NCBI RefSeq assembly: GCF_039832105.1
Contig: NZ_JBDOHS010000004.1
Location: 142,319-206,318, forward strand
DNA from: Dorea_A sp016295505
GTDB lineage: Bacteria; Bacillota; Clostridia; Lachnospirales; Lachnospiraceae
DNA: 64,000 bases
Reading direction: 5' to 3'
The notes beneath the pieces are model-generated. The model was not told the DNA's origin. It worked only from the letters and a program-made list of their open reading frames with translations, and searched no databases. Of the stretch, positions 1 to 9,050 are shown one piece after another. Made by a program: the position numbers and the translations under genes. How positions within the stretch are numbered: position 1 is the first letter of the stretch; each line of letters begins with the position of its first letter.

Positions 1-1
1 T

Positions 2-526
2 GATTCCGGTGAAGACGGAATTCTTGGAATCCATCGTTTCAGCATTGAAAGACTTATGAGAATGAAGGGCATTGGAAAAGTAAAAGCAATTCAGATATCC
101 TGCATATCGGAACTTGCAAAGCGGCTTTCCAAGGCCTCACATCAGGAAGCACTCTGTTTTTCGGATCCCCGGACGATCGCCAATTATTATATGGAAGACC
201 TCCGGCACGAAAAGCAGGAACTTATGAAACTGTTAATGTTAAATTCGAAAGCAAAGCTGATTGGTGAGACCAATATCTCGAAAGGAACTGTGAATGCTTC
301 CGTGATCACACCAAGAGAGCTTTTCATAGAGGCATTGGAAAAAAATGCCGTGTCTATTGTGATTATGCATAATCACCCAAGTGGTGATCCGACTCCCAGC
401 CGGGAAGATATGCTGACAACCAAAAGGATCCTGGATGCAGGTGCATTGATCGGGATTGAATTGTTAGATCATATCATTATTGGCAATAATTGTTATATCA
501 GCTTCAGGGAGGAGGGCATATTGTAG
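2..526 (+). CDS. radC: RadC/JAB-domain protein, 5' end missing
   Basis: The reading frame is open from the left edge, so the N-terminus lies outside the window; family members are about 225-230 aa and 174 are visible. The first visible part (GIGKVKAIQI) fits the helix-hairpin-helix of the RadC N-terminal half. The C-terminal JAMM-type metal site is intact around position 368 (HNHPSGDPTPS followed by ED). RadC was long called a DNA repair protein, but its cellular role is still unclear; the JAB fold suggests a metal-dependent hydrolase. The stop lies 15 bases before the mreB start, which suggests co-transcription with the shape genes. Confidence 0.9.
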   Translation, partial: DSGEDGILGIHRFSIERLMRMKGIGKVKAIQISCISELAKRLSKASHQEALCFSDPRTIANYYMEDLRHEKQELMKLLMLNSKAKLIGETNISKGTVNASVITPRELFIEALEKNAVSIVIMHNHPSGDPTPSREDMLTTKRILDAGALIGIELLDHIIIGNNCYISFREEGIL

Positions 527-540
527 AAAGGACCTGTCAG

Positions 541-1569
541 ATGGCGAGAAATGTATACGGACTGGATCTTGGCTCCTATGAGATCAAGGTCTATGATAAG
601 AAAAAAGATACGATCTGGAAAGAAAAAGATGTGATTGCATTTAAGAATAACCGTGACAGAGATATCTTTGCGGTAGGAGATGATGCATATGAAATGTACG
701 GAAAGGCCCCTTCATCCATTGAGATTGCCTTTCCAATGAAACAGGGTGTTATCTCAAGATTTAACGATATGCAGTTTCTGCTTCAGAATCTTTTAAAAAG
801 AGGAAGACAATTTTCAAGAGGTTCAGAGTATGTAATTGCTGTTCCTACAGATGTCACAGAAGTTGAAAAAAAGGCGTTCTTCGATCTGGTAATTCATTCT
901 ACTGCCAGAGCGAAAGAAGTCAATATTGTGGAACGTTCAATCGCGGATGCGGTTGGACTGAATCTTGATATTCAGAATACCGCCGGAACGATGATTGCCA
1001 ACTTTGGCGGAGAGACAACTGAGATTTCTGTAATTGCCGGTGGAGGACTGGTTTTCAACCAGCTTTTGAAGGTCGGAGGTTCAACGTTTGATAATTCTAT
1101 CATTACGCTTGTGCGTCACAGTCATGATTTTCTGATCGGAAGACTGACTGCCGAGGCACTGAGAAAGAATTTTGCAATCTTTACGGGTGATGCAGAGTCT
1201 GTGTTATCTGTTGCCGGCCGTGATCTTATCACCGGCGTTCCGGTCCGTAAACCAATCTCTATTACACTGGTCCGGGCGGCTATGAAAGATCCTCTTCTGG
1301 AATGTGTACGTGCAATCAATTCTCTTCTGGACCGTACACCTCCGGAAATGCGAAAAGCGATTCATGAAAACGGAATCTTTCTGACCGGAGGCATTGCACA
1401 CATGCCCGGACTTGAGATCTATATTGAACAGATGACAGGTATCAAAACAAGAACTGCTCTGGAACCCGATATCTGTGCAGTCAATGGTCTGAAGAAGATT
1501 ATTATGTCCAAAGAATTACGTAAACTTGCATACTCAATGATTGATGAAAATTATAGGTGGATGAGATAA
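541..1569 (+). CDS. mreB: Divergent MreB-type actin-like protein
   Basis: 342 aa. The ATG at 541 is preceded by AAAGGA; an in-frame upstream ATG at 490 lies inside radC. The actin/Hsp70 ATPase fold is recognisable: phosphate-1 motif GLDLGS (residues 7-12) and the C-terminal GIFLTGG adenosine motif. The gene sits directly before mreC and mreD, so it should be the membrane-bound filament that guides lateral wall synthesis. The phosphate-2 motif is unusual: canonical DIGGGTT reads NFGGETT (residues 154-160), so the usual Asp is Asn and a glycine is Glu. Nucleotide hydrolysis may therefore be weak or absent. The role is inferred from fold and position. Confidence 0.85.
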   Translation: MARNVYGLDLGSYEIKVYDKKKDTIWKEKDVIAFKNNRDRDIFAVGDDAYEMYGKAPSSIEIAFPMKQGVISRFNDMQFLLQNLLKRGRQFSRGSEYVIAVPTDVTEVEKKAFFDLVIHSTARAKEVNIVERSIADAVGLNLDIQNTAGTMIANFGGETTEISVIAGGGLVFNQLLKVGGSTFDNSIITLVRHSHDFLIGRLTAEALRKNFAIFTGDAESVLSVAGRDLITGVPVRKPISITLVRAAMKDPLLECVRAINSLLDRTPPEMRKAIHENGIFLTGGIAHMPGLEIYIEQMTGIKTRTALEPDICAVNGLKKIIMSKELRKLAYSMIDENYRWMR

Positions 1570-2453
1570 TGAAAATGAAAAACCAATCTTCCTTACCAAG
1601 TAAATACTGGCTGATGATTATCATCGTGTGCTGCATCATCCTTCTTGGAATCGAACGTTTTACCGATGGTGGAGGTCCTCTGAGATTTGTAGCAAATTAT
1701 ACAGTGATTCCGATGCAGAAGGGAATCAGTTATGTGGGTCGTTTTATGAGCGATCTCTCCGATAATTTCAAGACGCTGGAAGAGATGAAAAAAGAAAATG
1801 ATGAGCTGCAGACGAAAGTTGATGAACTGACCATAGATAATACCAGACTGAGGCAGGAGCAGTACGAACTGGAGCGGCTCAGAGAATTGTACAAGCTGGA
1901 TGAAAATTATTCGGATTACACCAAGATAGGCGCTCATGTAATTGCAAATAACGGAAGTAACTGGTTCAATGATTTTACGATTGACAAAGGAAGCAACGAC
2001 GGAATTAAAAAAGACTGTAATGTTCTGGCCGGAAGCGGTCTGGTCGGTATTGTTACGGAGGTCGGACCGAATTATGCCAGAGTGCGTTCTATCATCGATG
2101 ATTCCAGCAGTATCAGCGGCATGATCCTGTCCACGTCAGATACCTGTATTGTAAGAGGTGATCTGAAACAAATGTCTGACGGAAGGATCCGGTTTGAAAA
2201 GCTTGCCAATAACGACAATGAGATAGAGGTCGGAGAGCAGGTAGTAACTTCTCATGTAAGCAGTCGTTTCCTGCAGGGCCTTTTTATAGGATATATCAGT
2301 GAAGTGGAGGTAGATTCCAATAACCTGACCAGATCCGGTTATATCACTCCGGCCGTAGATTTTACCAAACTTCAGGAGGTCCTGGTCATTACTACAACAA
2401 AACAGGATCTCATCAATGGTTCAGATGCGGATGAAAATAGCAAGGGAGATTAG
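1569..2453 (+). CDS. mreC: Rod shape-determining protein MreC
   Basis: 294 aa. The start ATG at 1569 overlaps the mreB stop (TAATG) and has an AGGTGG site 8 bases upstream. Topology is that of MreC: a short cytoplasmic N-terminus, one membrane helix at about residues 13-29, a coiled coil at about 60-100 (EEMKKENDELQTKVDEL), then the extracytoplasmic beta-domain pair (GSGLVGIVTEVG). MreC links MreB, MreD, RodA and PBP2 in the elongation machinery. Adjacent mreB and mreD confirm the assignment. Confidence 0.95.
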   Translation: MKMKNQSSLPSKYWLMIIIVCCIILLGIERFTDGGGPLRFVANYTVIPMQKGISYVGRFMSDLSDNFKTLEEMKKENDELQTKVDELTIDNTRLRQEQYELERLRELYKLDENYSDYTKIGAHVIANNGSNWFNDFTIDKGSNDGIKKDCNVLAGSGLVGIVTEVGPNYARVRSIIDDSSSISGMILSTSDTCIVRGDLKQMSDGRIRFEKLANNDNEIEVGEQVVTSHVSSRFLQGLFIGYISEVEVDSNNLTRSGYITPAVDFTKLQEVLVITTTKQDLINGSDADENSKGD

Positions 2454-2456
2454 AGC

Positions 2457-2975
2457 ATGAAACGAAAGCTGATTACTTTTATCATTATCATTGTCTGTTT
2501 TCTGTTAGAATGTACCGTATTTCACAGGTTGTCATTTGCTTCCGTAAAACCGAACCTGCTGATCATTATCACTTCTTCGTTCGGCTTTATGCGTGGCAAG
2601 AAAGAAGGCATGGCGGTGGGGGTGTGTTCCGGACTGCTGATTGACATATGCTGGGGAAATCTTCTTGGATTTCATACCCTGCTGTTCGCAGTGATCGGAT
2701 ACATGAATGGTTCTTTCAGACGATTATTTTTTGATGACGATATCAAACTTCCGATTGCTCTGATTGCTGCCAGTGAGATGATCTACGGTCTGGTATGCTA
2801 TTTTTGTATGCAGATGCTCCAGGGCGATTTTGCATTTGGCATCTATCTGATGCAGATTATTCTTCCGGAACTGGTATACACGATTCTGGTTACTCTGATC
2901 CTGTATCAGATCATATTACAGATTAATAAGAAACTCGAAGCAGAAGAACAAAGGAGTGCAAGCAGATTTGTATAG
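2457..2975 (+). CDS. mreD: Rod shape-determining protein MreD
   Basis: 172 aa integral membrane protein that begins 3 bases after mreC. It contains about five hydrophobic segments (for example FIIIIVCFLLECTVFH near the N-terminus and the LVYTILVTLILYQIIL stretch near the C-terminus) and the family-typical KPNLLIIITSSFGFMRG loop. It acts in the membrane as a partner of MreC. Its last codons overlap the start of the following PBP2 gene, indicating translational coupling. Confidence 0.93.
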   Translation: MKRKLITFIIIIVCFLLECTVFHRLSFASVKPNLLIIITSSFGFMRGKKEGMAVGVCSGLLIDICWGNLLGFHTLLFAVIGYMNGSFRRLFFDDDIKLPIALIAASEMIYGLVCYFCMQMLQGDFAFGIYLMQIILPELVYTILVTLILYQIILQINKKLEAEEQRSASRFV

Positions 2976-5910
2976 TTTATGGGAACGGATAAAGTCCGGA
3001 ATCGCAGAAGTCGTACAATCCAGAATCTTTGTGGTCATCATCGTATTTTGCGTGTTGTCTGCAATTCTGGTACAGAGAGTATTCTATCTTCAGATAGTAA
3101 AAGGGCAGGAATATTTTGACGATTATAAGTTGCAGATCCAGAAGACAAAAGAAGTGCAGGGTACCCGTGGCAACATTTATGATCGCAACGGTAATCTCCT
3201 TGCCTATAATGAACTGGCTTATTCCGTCACGATTGAAGATAACGGAGAGTACGACAGTATCAAACAGAAGAATACCATCATCAATCAGACCGTTTCTACT
3301 GTAATTGATATGGTGGAATCGAATGGTGATACCGTGATCAATGACTTTGGTATTATTCTGGATAACAATAATGAATATAAGTATGTTGCAGAAAACGAGA
3401 CACAGAAGCTTCGTTTTATTGCTGATGTTTATGGAAAGAAAACAATCGATCAACTGTCAGCAAAACAACAGAACAATACCGCAGAGGAAGTAATCAATTA
3501 TCTCTGTACAGATAAGATCAATGGCTATGGAATTGATCAGAGCGAACTTGGAAAAGAAGAAGTCCTTAAGATGGTGAACATACGCTATAATCTGTCGCTC
3601 AATAATTACCAGAAATATATTACCACCACCATTGCGGAAGATGTCAGTGAAGAGACCGTCGCTGATGTGATGGAGCATCTTGATGAGCTTCAGGGAATCA
3701 ATATTGAAGAAGAATCTCTCCGAAGATATACCGACAGTAAATGTTTTGCCAATATTATCGGCTATACCGGACAGATCTCTCAGGAAGAGTATGATGCGCT
3801 CAGTGAAGAAGAACAGGAACAATATGATAAAACAGATACCGTTGGAAAATCGGGACTGGAAAAGACCATGGATTCTGTTCTGCAGGGGAAAAAGGGTGAA
3901 GTAAAGCTCTATGTGAACAGTGTCGGAAGAGTCATTGAGACTGTGAAGGGCACAGACCCGAAAGCAGGTAATGATCTGTATCTTACCATTGATGCAGATC
4001 TTCAGAAGGCAGCATATAACATCATTGAGCAGGAGCTTGCAGGAATTCTTCTCGCAAAGATCCAGAATACTTTGACCTATGACAGAACACAGGTTACAGA
4101 CGGAAGTGATGTAATTATTCCAATCGGTGATGTGTATGATACATTTATCAGTAATGATATTCTGGATATTAAACATTTTTCAGATGAAGAAGCAGGCATT
4201 GCCGAGCAGGAAGTTTCCGAAGCGTTTGTTTCACGTAAGACGGAAGTGAAAGAAGAACTTCAGAATGTATTATCCGATCCCAATGCAGGCGCTTATAAAG
4301 AGCAGCCAAAAGAGATGCAGGCATATCTGACATATCTGGTCACAGACGTTCTGACGAATGGAACCAATATTATTGATCCGGATGTGCTGGACACAAAAGA
4401 TGCGACATATAAAGCCTGGAGGGACGATGAATCCATCAATATATATACGTATCTGAATTATGCCATTTCACAGAACTGGGTGGATACATCTTTGTTAAAG
4501 GATTATGTATCTTCCAAGGGGGATTACTCAGATTCCGGTGAGATCTATCAGGGAATTATTGCATTTATTCAGGATTATATTGATTCTGATAACAGTTTTG
4601 ATAAACTGATCTACCGGTATATGATCAAATCCGGTGCTGTTACGGGCCGTCAGATCTGTATGATGCTTTATGAGCAGGAAATTCTTCAGTATGACGAAGC
4701 TCAATACAGTGCACTTAACAGTGGAAGCATCGGAGCATATGATTTTATTCGAGGAAAGATACAGACGCTGGAAATTACTCCCGGACAGCTTGCCCTTGAA
4801 CCATGCACCGGTTCTCTGGTGATGACCGATCCGAATTCAGGCGAGGTTCTTGCCTGTGTATCGTACCCGGGATATGACAATAACCGGCTTGCAAATACCA
4901 TGGATTCCACGTATTACAACAAGCTCGTTACAGATAATGCAAGACCATTTTACAATAATGCGACACAGGAAAAAACAGCACCCGGTTCTACTTTCAAACC
5001 GCTGGTTGCCATTGCAGGTCTTACAGAAGGTGTGATTAATGCCAGTGAATACCTTCCTTGCTACGGGGAATATAAAAAAGTAACGCCATATCCAAAATGC
5101 TGGATCTATCCGTCTGCTCACGGAAGTCTGAATGTGGAAGGTGCAATAGCAAATTCCTGTAACAGTTACTTTTATGAAGTTGGTTACCGGCTTGGAATCA
5201 CCAAAAGCGGAGAATCACAGATTGAGTCCGATAATGAGGAAGGCGATGCTACACAGTCCTACTATTCCAGTGATGTTGGTATTGAGAAGCTGAAAAAATA
5301 CGCAGAAGAATTTGGACTCGGGGACACCTCCGGGCTTGAGATCCCCGAATCAGAACCACAGATATCAGATGAATCCTCTGTTCCGTCTGCAATCGGACAG
5401 GGAACGAATAACTATACCACCAGCCAGCTTGCACGTTATGTGACTGCAGTTGCCAACAAGGGAACCGTCTATGATCTCAGCCTGATCGATAAGGTTACAG
5501 ATGTGGACGGAAAGGTGATCAAAGATTACACACCGGAAGTGAAGAATACCGTCACCAACGTATCTTCTTCCACATGGACGGCAGTCCATAATGGAATGCG
5601 GGCAGTTGTAACTTCGGCACATGCAGATATTTTTTCAAAGTTAATTGCAAGTGGGATAGCACTGTCTGGAAAGACAGGTACCGCACAACAGAGTCAGACG
5701 CATCCTGACCACGGCCTGTTCGTCGGATTTGCACCGAGTGACAGCCCGGAAGTAGCATTTGCGATCCGTATCGCAAACGGATACAGCTCTACCTATGCTG
5801 CTGAAATCGGAAATGCCGTCATGGAGTACTATTATGGAGTAACGCCTGAGGATGAGATCATTACAGGTGAAGCAGCAGTTATCAGTGCAGGAAACTCCGG
5901 AGGAGACTAA
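2968..5910 (+). CDS. mrdA: Penicillin-binding protein 2 (transpeptidase), unusually long
   Basis: 980 aa from a TTG at 2968, preceded by AAGGAG with 11-base spacing; a GTG at 2956 lies directly on that site and is unlikely. Features in order: one N-terminal membrane helix (about 15-35), PBP dimerisation domain, and a C-terminal transpeptidase with active-site SxxK (STFK, Ser674), SCN (Ser730-Asn732) and KTG (902-904). It cross-links peptidoglycan during elongation, with RodA encoded downstream. Between DADLQKAAYNIIE (about residue 342) and DPNSGEVLA (about 621) lies roughly 250 extra residues not found in ordinary PBP2 (about 600-700 aa), largely acidic and probably helical. Catalytic motifs are all present, so it should be active. 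Confidence 0.93.
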   Translation: MYSLWERIKSGIAEVVQSRIFVVIIVFCVLSAILVQRVFYLQIVKGQEYFDDYKLQIQKTKEVQGTRGNIYDRNGNLLAYNELAYSVTIEDNGEYDSIKQKNTIINQTVSTVIDMVESNGDTVINDFGIILDNNNEYKYVAENETQKLRFIADVYGKKTIDQLSAKQQNNTAEEVINYLCTDKINGYGIDQSELGKEEVLKMVNIRYNLSLNNYQKYITTTIAEDVSEETVADVMEHLDELQGINIEEESLRRYTDSKCFANIIGYTGQISQEEYDALSEEEQEQYDKTDTVGKSGLEKTMDSVLQGKKGEVKLYVNSVGRVIETVKGTDPKAGNDLYLTIDADLQKAAYNIIEQELAGILLAKIQNTLTYDRTQVTDGSDVIIPIGDVYDTFISNDILDIKHFSDEEAGIAEQEVSEAFVSRKTEVKEELQNVLSDPNAGAYKEQPKEMQAYLTYLVTDVLTNGTNIIDPDVLDTKDATYKAWRDDESINIYTYLNYAISQNWVDTSLLKDYVSSKGDYSDSGEIYQGIIAFIQDYIDSDNSFDKLIYRYMIKSGAVTGRQICMMLYEQEILQYDEAQYSALNSGSIGAYDFIRGKIQTLEITPGQLALEPCTGSLVMTDPNSGEVLACVSYPGYDNNRLANTMDSTYYNKLVTDNARPFYNNATQEKTAPGSTFKPLVAIAGLTEGVINASEYLPCYGEYKKVTPYPKCWIYPSAHGSLNVEGAIANSCNSYFYEVGYRLGITKSGESQIESDNEEGDATQSYYSSDVGIEKLKKYAEEFGLGDTSGLEIPESEPQISDESSVPSAIGQGTNNYTTSQLARYVTAVANKGTVYDLSLIDKVTDVDGKVIKDYTPEVKNTVTNVSSSTWTAVHNGMRAVVTSAHADIFSKLIASGIALSGKTGTAQQSQTHPDHGLFVGFAPSDSPEVAFAIRIANGYSSTYAAEIGNAVMEYYYGVTPEDEIITGEAAVISAGNSGGD

Positions 5911-5931
5911 AAGCGGAAAGGATGAGTGTAT

Positions 5932-6522
5932 GTGAAAGATCCGGTACTCATAAAGAGTAACAGATACGGCATAACCATATACTTTGATTCGGACATGCCT
6001 TTTGAAGAATTAACGAAAGAGGTAAAAAACAAGTTCGAGGCATCTGCACATTTTTTTGAACATGCAGACATGGCAGTGGAGTATGAGGGCCGTACTTTCA
6101 CAGAAGAGGAAGAGCGAAGGATGACAGAAGTCATTCAGAGCGCTGCTGATATACGAATCAGATGTATCATTGAAAAAAACACTTACACAGAACAGGTTCA
6201 TAAACGTATGCTTGGAGAGAGCCTGAAAGCCATACATGAGAGGGACGGTCAGTTCTATAAAGGTACACTCAGAGGAAGACAGATTCTGGAATCCGAGACA
6301 AGCATTGTAATCATAGGAGATGTAGACACCAGAGCAACCGTGGCATCCAAGGGTCATGTGATCGTGACCGGGACGATCTACGGTACCGTGATTGCAGGCG
6401 CTTCCGGAAGACAGGATGCAGTCATTGCAGCTCTCCATATGCAGCCAAGAAAGCTGCGCATCGGAGATATTGAAGTAAAACCAGTTATAGGAGGAAGTTA
6501 TTCATGGGCGAAGTTATCGTAA
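5932..6522 (+). CDS. minC: Septum site-determining protein MinC
   Basis: 196 aa. The GTG at 5932 has GGAAAGGA upstream at good spacing; the in-frame GTG at 5926 is too close. The N-terminal half is the FtsZ-antagonist domain and the C-terminal half is the beta-helical MinC domain (GTLRGRQILESETSIVIIGDV, then GTIYGTVIAGASG). MinC blocks FtsZ assembly away from mid-cell when recruited by MinD. The last 19 bases overlap minD, so the two are translationally coupled. Confidence 0.92.
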   Translation: MKDPVLIKSNRYGITIYFDSDMPFEELTKEVKNKFEASAHFFEHADMAVEYEGRTFTEEEERRMTEVIQSAADIRIRCIIEKNTYTEQVHKRMLGESLKAIHERDGQFYKGTLRGRQILESETSIVIIGDVDTRATVASKGHVIVTGTIYGTVIAGASGRQDAVIAALHMQPRKLRIGDIEVKPVIGGSYSWAKLS

Positions 6523-7295
6523 TTACATCAGGAAAAGGCGGCGTTGGCAAGACAACCACAACTGCCAATATCGGCGCCGGATTATCAAAATTTGACAAAA
6601 AGGTAGTTGTGATAGATACTGATCTGGGATTGCGCAATCTGGATGTTGTCATGGGTCTGGAGAATCTGATCGTGTACAATCTGGTCGATGTAATCGAAGG
6701 ATCCTGCAGGCTGAAGCAGGCTCTGATCCGGGACAAAAGATATGAGAATCTCTATCTTCTGCCTTCTGCACAGACAAAGGATAAGTCAGCAATCTCTCCC
6801 GGCCAGATGAAAAAACTGACTTCTGAACTTAAGGAAGAATTTGATTATATCCTCCTGGATTGTCCTGCCGGAATTGAGCAGGGTTTCCAGAATGCAATTG
6901 CGGGAGCTGATCGTGCGATCGTTGTTACGACACCGGAGGTTTCTGCCATCCGGGATGCCGACCGGATCATTGGTCTTCTGGAACATAATCAGATGAAAAA
7001 GATTGACCTCATTATTAACCGCATCCGTATGGATATGGTAAAAAGGGGAGATATGATGTCCGTTGATGATGTGACAGAGATTCTGTCTGTTCCGTTGATT
7101 GGTGCACTTCCTGATGATGAGAAAGTAGTAATCGGCACCAATCAGGGAGAACCGGTCGTTGGAATTGATTCAAAAGCCGGACAGGCTTACATGAACATAT
7201 GCAAAAGAATTCTGGGCATTGAAGTTCCGTTCCTGGATCTGGATGCCGGAAACGGATTGTTTTCAAAGCTTTCACATATCTTTAAAAAAGATTAG
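6504..7295 (+). CDS. minD: Septum site-determining ATPase MinD
   Basis: 263 aa. A strong AGGAGGAAG lies just before the ATG, within the end of minC. The deviant Walker A motif SGKGGVGKTTTTANIG is at residues 8-23, switch I follows (VVIDTDLGLRNLD), and Walker B-like DYILLDCPAG is near residue 115. The C-terminus (GLFSKLSHIFKKD) fits the amphipathic membrane-targeting helix. MinD is a membrane-bound ParA-family ATPase that recruits MinC and is released by MinE. Confidence 0.96.
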   Translation: MGEVIVITSGKGGVGKTTTTANIGAGLSKFDKKVVVIDTDLGLRNLDVVMGLENLIVYNLVDVIEGSCRLKQALIRDKRYENLYLLPSAQTKDKSAISPGQMKKLTSELKEEFDYILLDCPAGIEQGFQNAIAGADRAIVVTTPEVSAIRDADRIIGLLEHNQMKKIDLIINRIRMDMVKRGDMMSVDDVTEILSVPLIGALPDDEKVVIGTNQGEPVVGIDSKAGQAYMNICKRILGIEVPFLDLDAGNGLFSKLSHIFKKD

Positions 7296-7307
7296 GAGGG
7301 AAAGCAG

Positions 7308-7520
7308 ATGTTGAAAAAATCTTCTGTTGTAATCGCAAAAGACCGGTTAAAGGCACTGGTTGTCTCTGATCGTGTCAGCTGCATTCCCGGAGCGTATGAG
7401 AATATATGCAGGGAATTATACGAATCACTTTCAAAATATATAGAGCTTACAGAAGAGAATTTTCAAGTGGAATTTAAAAGAACACAGGTTATTATTACAT
7501 TCACAGGAGAAGAGACGTGA
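7308..7520 (+). CDS. minE: Cell division topological specificity factor MinE
   Basis: 70 aa, slightly shorter than the usual 80-90. The ATG has AGGAGG 9 bases upstream. The sequence SSVVIAKDRLKALVVSDR, followed by a conserved PGAYENICRELYESLSKYIE helix, matches the MinD-binding and dimerisation parts of MinE. Presence of minE (rather than only DivIVA/MinJ) implies an oscillating type of Min system. The stop overlaps the GTG of rodA. Confidence 0.88.
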   Translation: MLKKSSVVIAKDRLKALVVSDRVSCIPGAYENICRELYESLSKYIELTEENFQVEFKRTQVIITFTGEET

Positions 7521-8641
7521 GATCACATAGATTTACAAAACCATATCATTTAAAAGATTACAAATTCAGTCTGGTATTTCTTGTACTGGCATTATCGGTG
7601 ATCGGTGTGCTGGTCGTAGGAAGTGCCAAAGCTTCTTTTCAGGGAAAGCAGATTCTGGGTGTATTTATCGGACTGATTGCCATGTTTATTGTTTCCATGA
7701 TCGATTATATGTGGATTCAGAATTTTTACTGGCTGATCTATATATTTACCGTATTGATCCTTGGTGCCGTTCTGGTTATCGGAACCAATGTAAATGGTGC
7801 AACCCGATGGATCGACCTTGGCTTTACGACATTTCAGCCGTCAGAACTGGCCAAGATTCTTCTGATACTGTTTTTTTCCAAGTTTATTATGGAACATGAA
7901 GAAGATATCAACGATAAGTTTACATTGATAAAATATGCGATTCTTGCAGGAATACCGCTTGCACTGATTATCGTTGAGCCGAACCTGTCTACAACGATAT
8001 GTACTGCGCTGTTGATCTGTCTTATGATCTATGTCGGTGGATTGAGCTACAAATTTATCGTCTCTGTTTTACTGATCCTCATACCGGTAGCAGCTATCTT
8101 TCTGAGTATCGTTGTGCAGCCGGATCAGAAAATATTGAAAGATTACCAGCAGAAGCGTATTCTGGCATTTATTGAACCGGAAAAATATGAAAGTGATGAA
8201 GCATATCAGCAGAAAAACTCTGTTATGGCAATAGGATCCGGACAGCTGACCGGAAAGGGACTGAACAATAATACGACTACTTCTGTAAAAAATGGTAACT
8301 TTATTCTTGAACCGCAGACAGACTTCATCTTTGCTATTGTCGGAGAAGAACTTGGTTTTGTTGGAAGTTGCATAATTATTGCGTTATTACTGTTAATTGT
8401 GATACAATGTATATTGATAGGCATGCGATCGCAGGACCTGGCAGGGAGAATCATATGCTGTGGGGTCGGCGGTCTCATAGGAATACAAAGTTTTATTAAT
8501 ATCGGTGTTGCTACAAAAATACTGCCCAACACAGGCGTTCCGTTACCTTTTGTAAGCTATGGACTGACTTCTCTGGTTAGTTTATATATCGGTATAGGAC
8601 TTGTACTGAATGTTGGCCTGCAGCCTAAAAAATACCAGTAA
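7517..8641 (+). CDS. rodA: SEDS-family peptidoglycan polymerase RodA
   Basis: 374 aa polytopic membrane protein starting at a GTG that overlaps the minE stop. About ten hydrophobic segments are present, with SEDS signatures NGATRWIDLGFTTFQPSELAKI and, near the C-terminus, NTGVPLPFVSYGLTS. SEDS proteins polymerise lipid II into glycan strands and pair with a class B PBP, here the large PBP2 encoded upstream. The location in an elongation block favours RodA over FtsW. Confidence 0.92.
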   Translation: MRSHRFTKPYHLKDYKFSLVFLVLALSVIGVLVVGSAKASFQGKQILGVFIGLIAMFIVSMIDYMWIQNFYWLIYIFTVLILGAVLVIGTNVNGATRWIDLGFTTFQPSELAKILLILFFSKFIMEHEEDINDKFTLIKYAILAGIPLALIIVEPNLSTTICTALLICLMIYVGGLSYKFIVSVLLILIPVAAIFLSIVVQPDQKILKDYQQKRILAFIEPEKYESDEAYQQKNSVMAIGSGQLTGKGLNNNTTTSVKNGNFILEPQTDFIFAIVGEELGFVGSCIIIALLLLIVIQCILIGMRSQDLAGRIICCGVGGLIGIQSFINIGVATKILPNTGVPLPFVSYGLTSLVSLYIGIGLVLNVGLQPKKYQ

Positions 8642-8654
8642 GGAGTGAATAATA

Positions 8655-9050
8655 ATGAATATAGGACTGATTGCCCACGACTCAAAAAAGGCATTAATGC
8701 AGAATTTCTGTATTGCTTATAGAGGAATTTTAAGCAAACACAGTCTTTATGCTACCGGAACTACCGGAAGATTAATTGAAGAAGTCACGAACCTGAAAGT
8801 TCACAAATATCTGGCCGGACCTCTTGGCGGAAAACAGCAGTTAGGTGCTCAGATTGCACAGAACGATATCGATGCTCTGATCTTTTTAAGGGAGCCTTCT
8901 AATCCAAAACCCCATGATCCGGACTTGAATGATGTCATTCGTATGTGTGATACCTACAATATTCCGTTAGCTACGAACCTGGCAACAGCGGAACTTATCG
9001 TATTAGCAATAGACAGAGGAGATCTTGATTGGCGTGAAATGTATCGATAA
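8655..9050 (+). CDS. mgsA: Methylglyoxal synthase homologue with altered active site
   Basis: 131 aa with clear family motifs: GLIAHDSKK at the N-terminus, LYATGTTG, and a PHDPD stretch followed by NIPLATNLATAE. True methylglyoxal synthase converts dihydroxyacetone phosphate into methylglyoxal and phosphate. By alignment with E. coli MgsA from memory, the catalytic Asp71 of GGDQQ is Lys60 here (GGKQQ), and Asp91 of the DP motif is Glu80 (REP); His8, His87 and Asp90 equivalents remain. Activity is therefore doubtful. It follows rodA by 13 bases, an ordinary position for mgsA in Firmicutes. Confidence 0.8.
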   Translation: MNIGLIAHDSKKALMQNFCIAYRGILSKHSLYATGTTGRLIEEVTNLKVHKYLAGPLGGKQQLGAQIAQNDIDALIFLREPSNPKPHDPDLNDVIRMCDTYNIPLATNLATAELIVLAIDRGDLDWREMYR

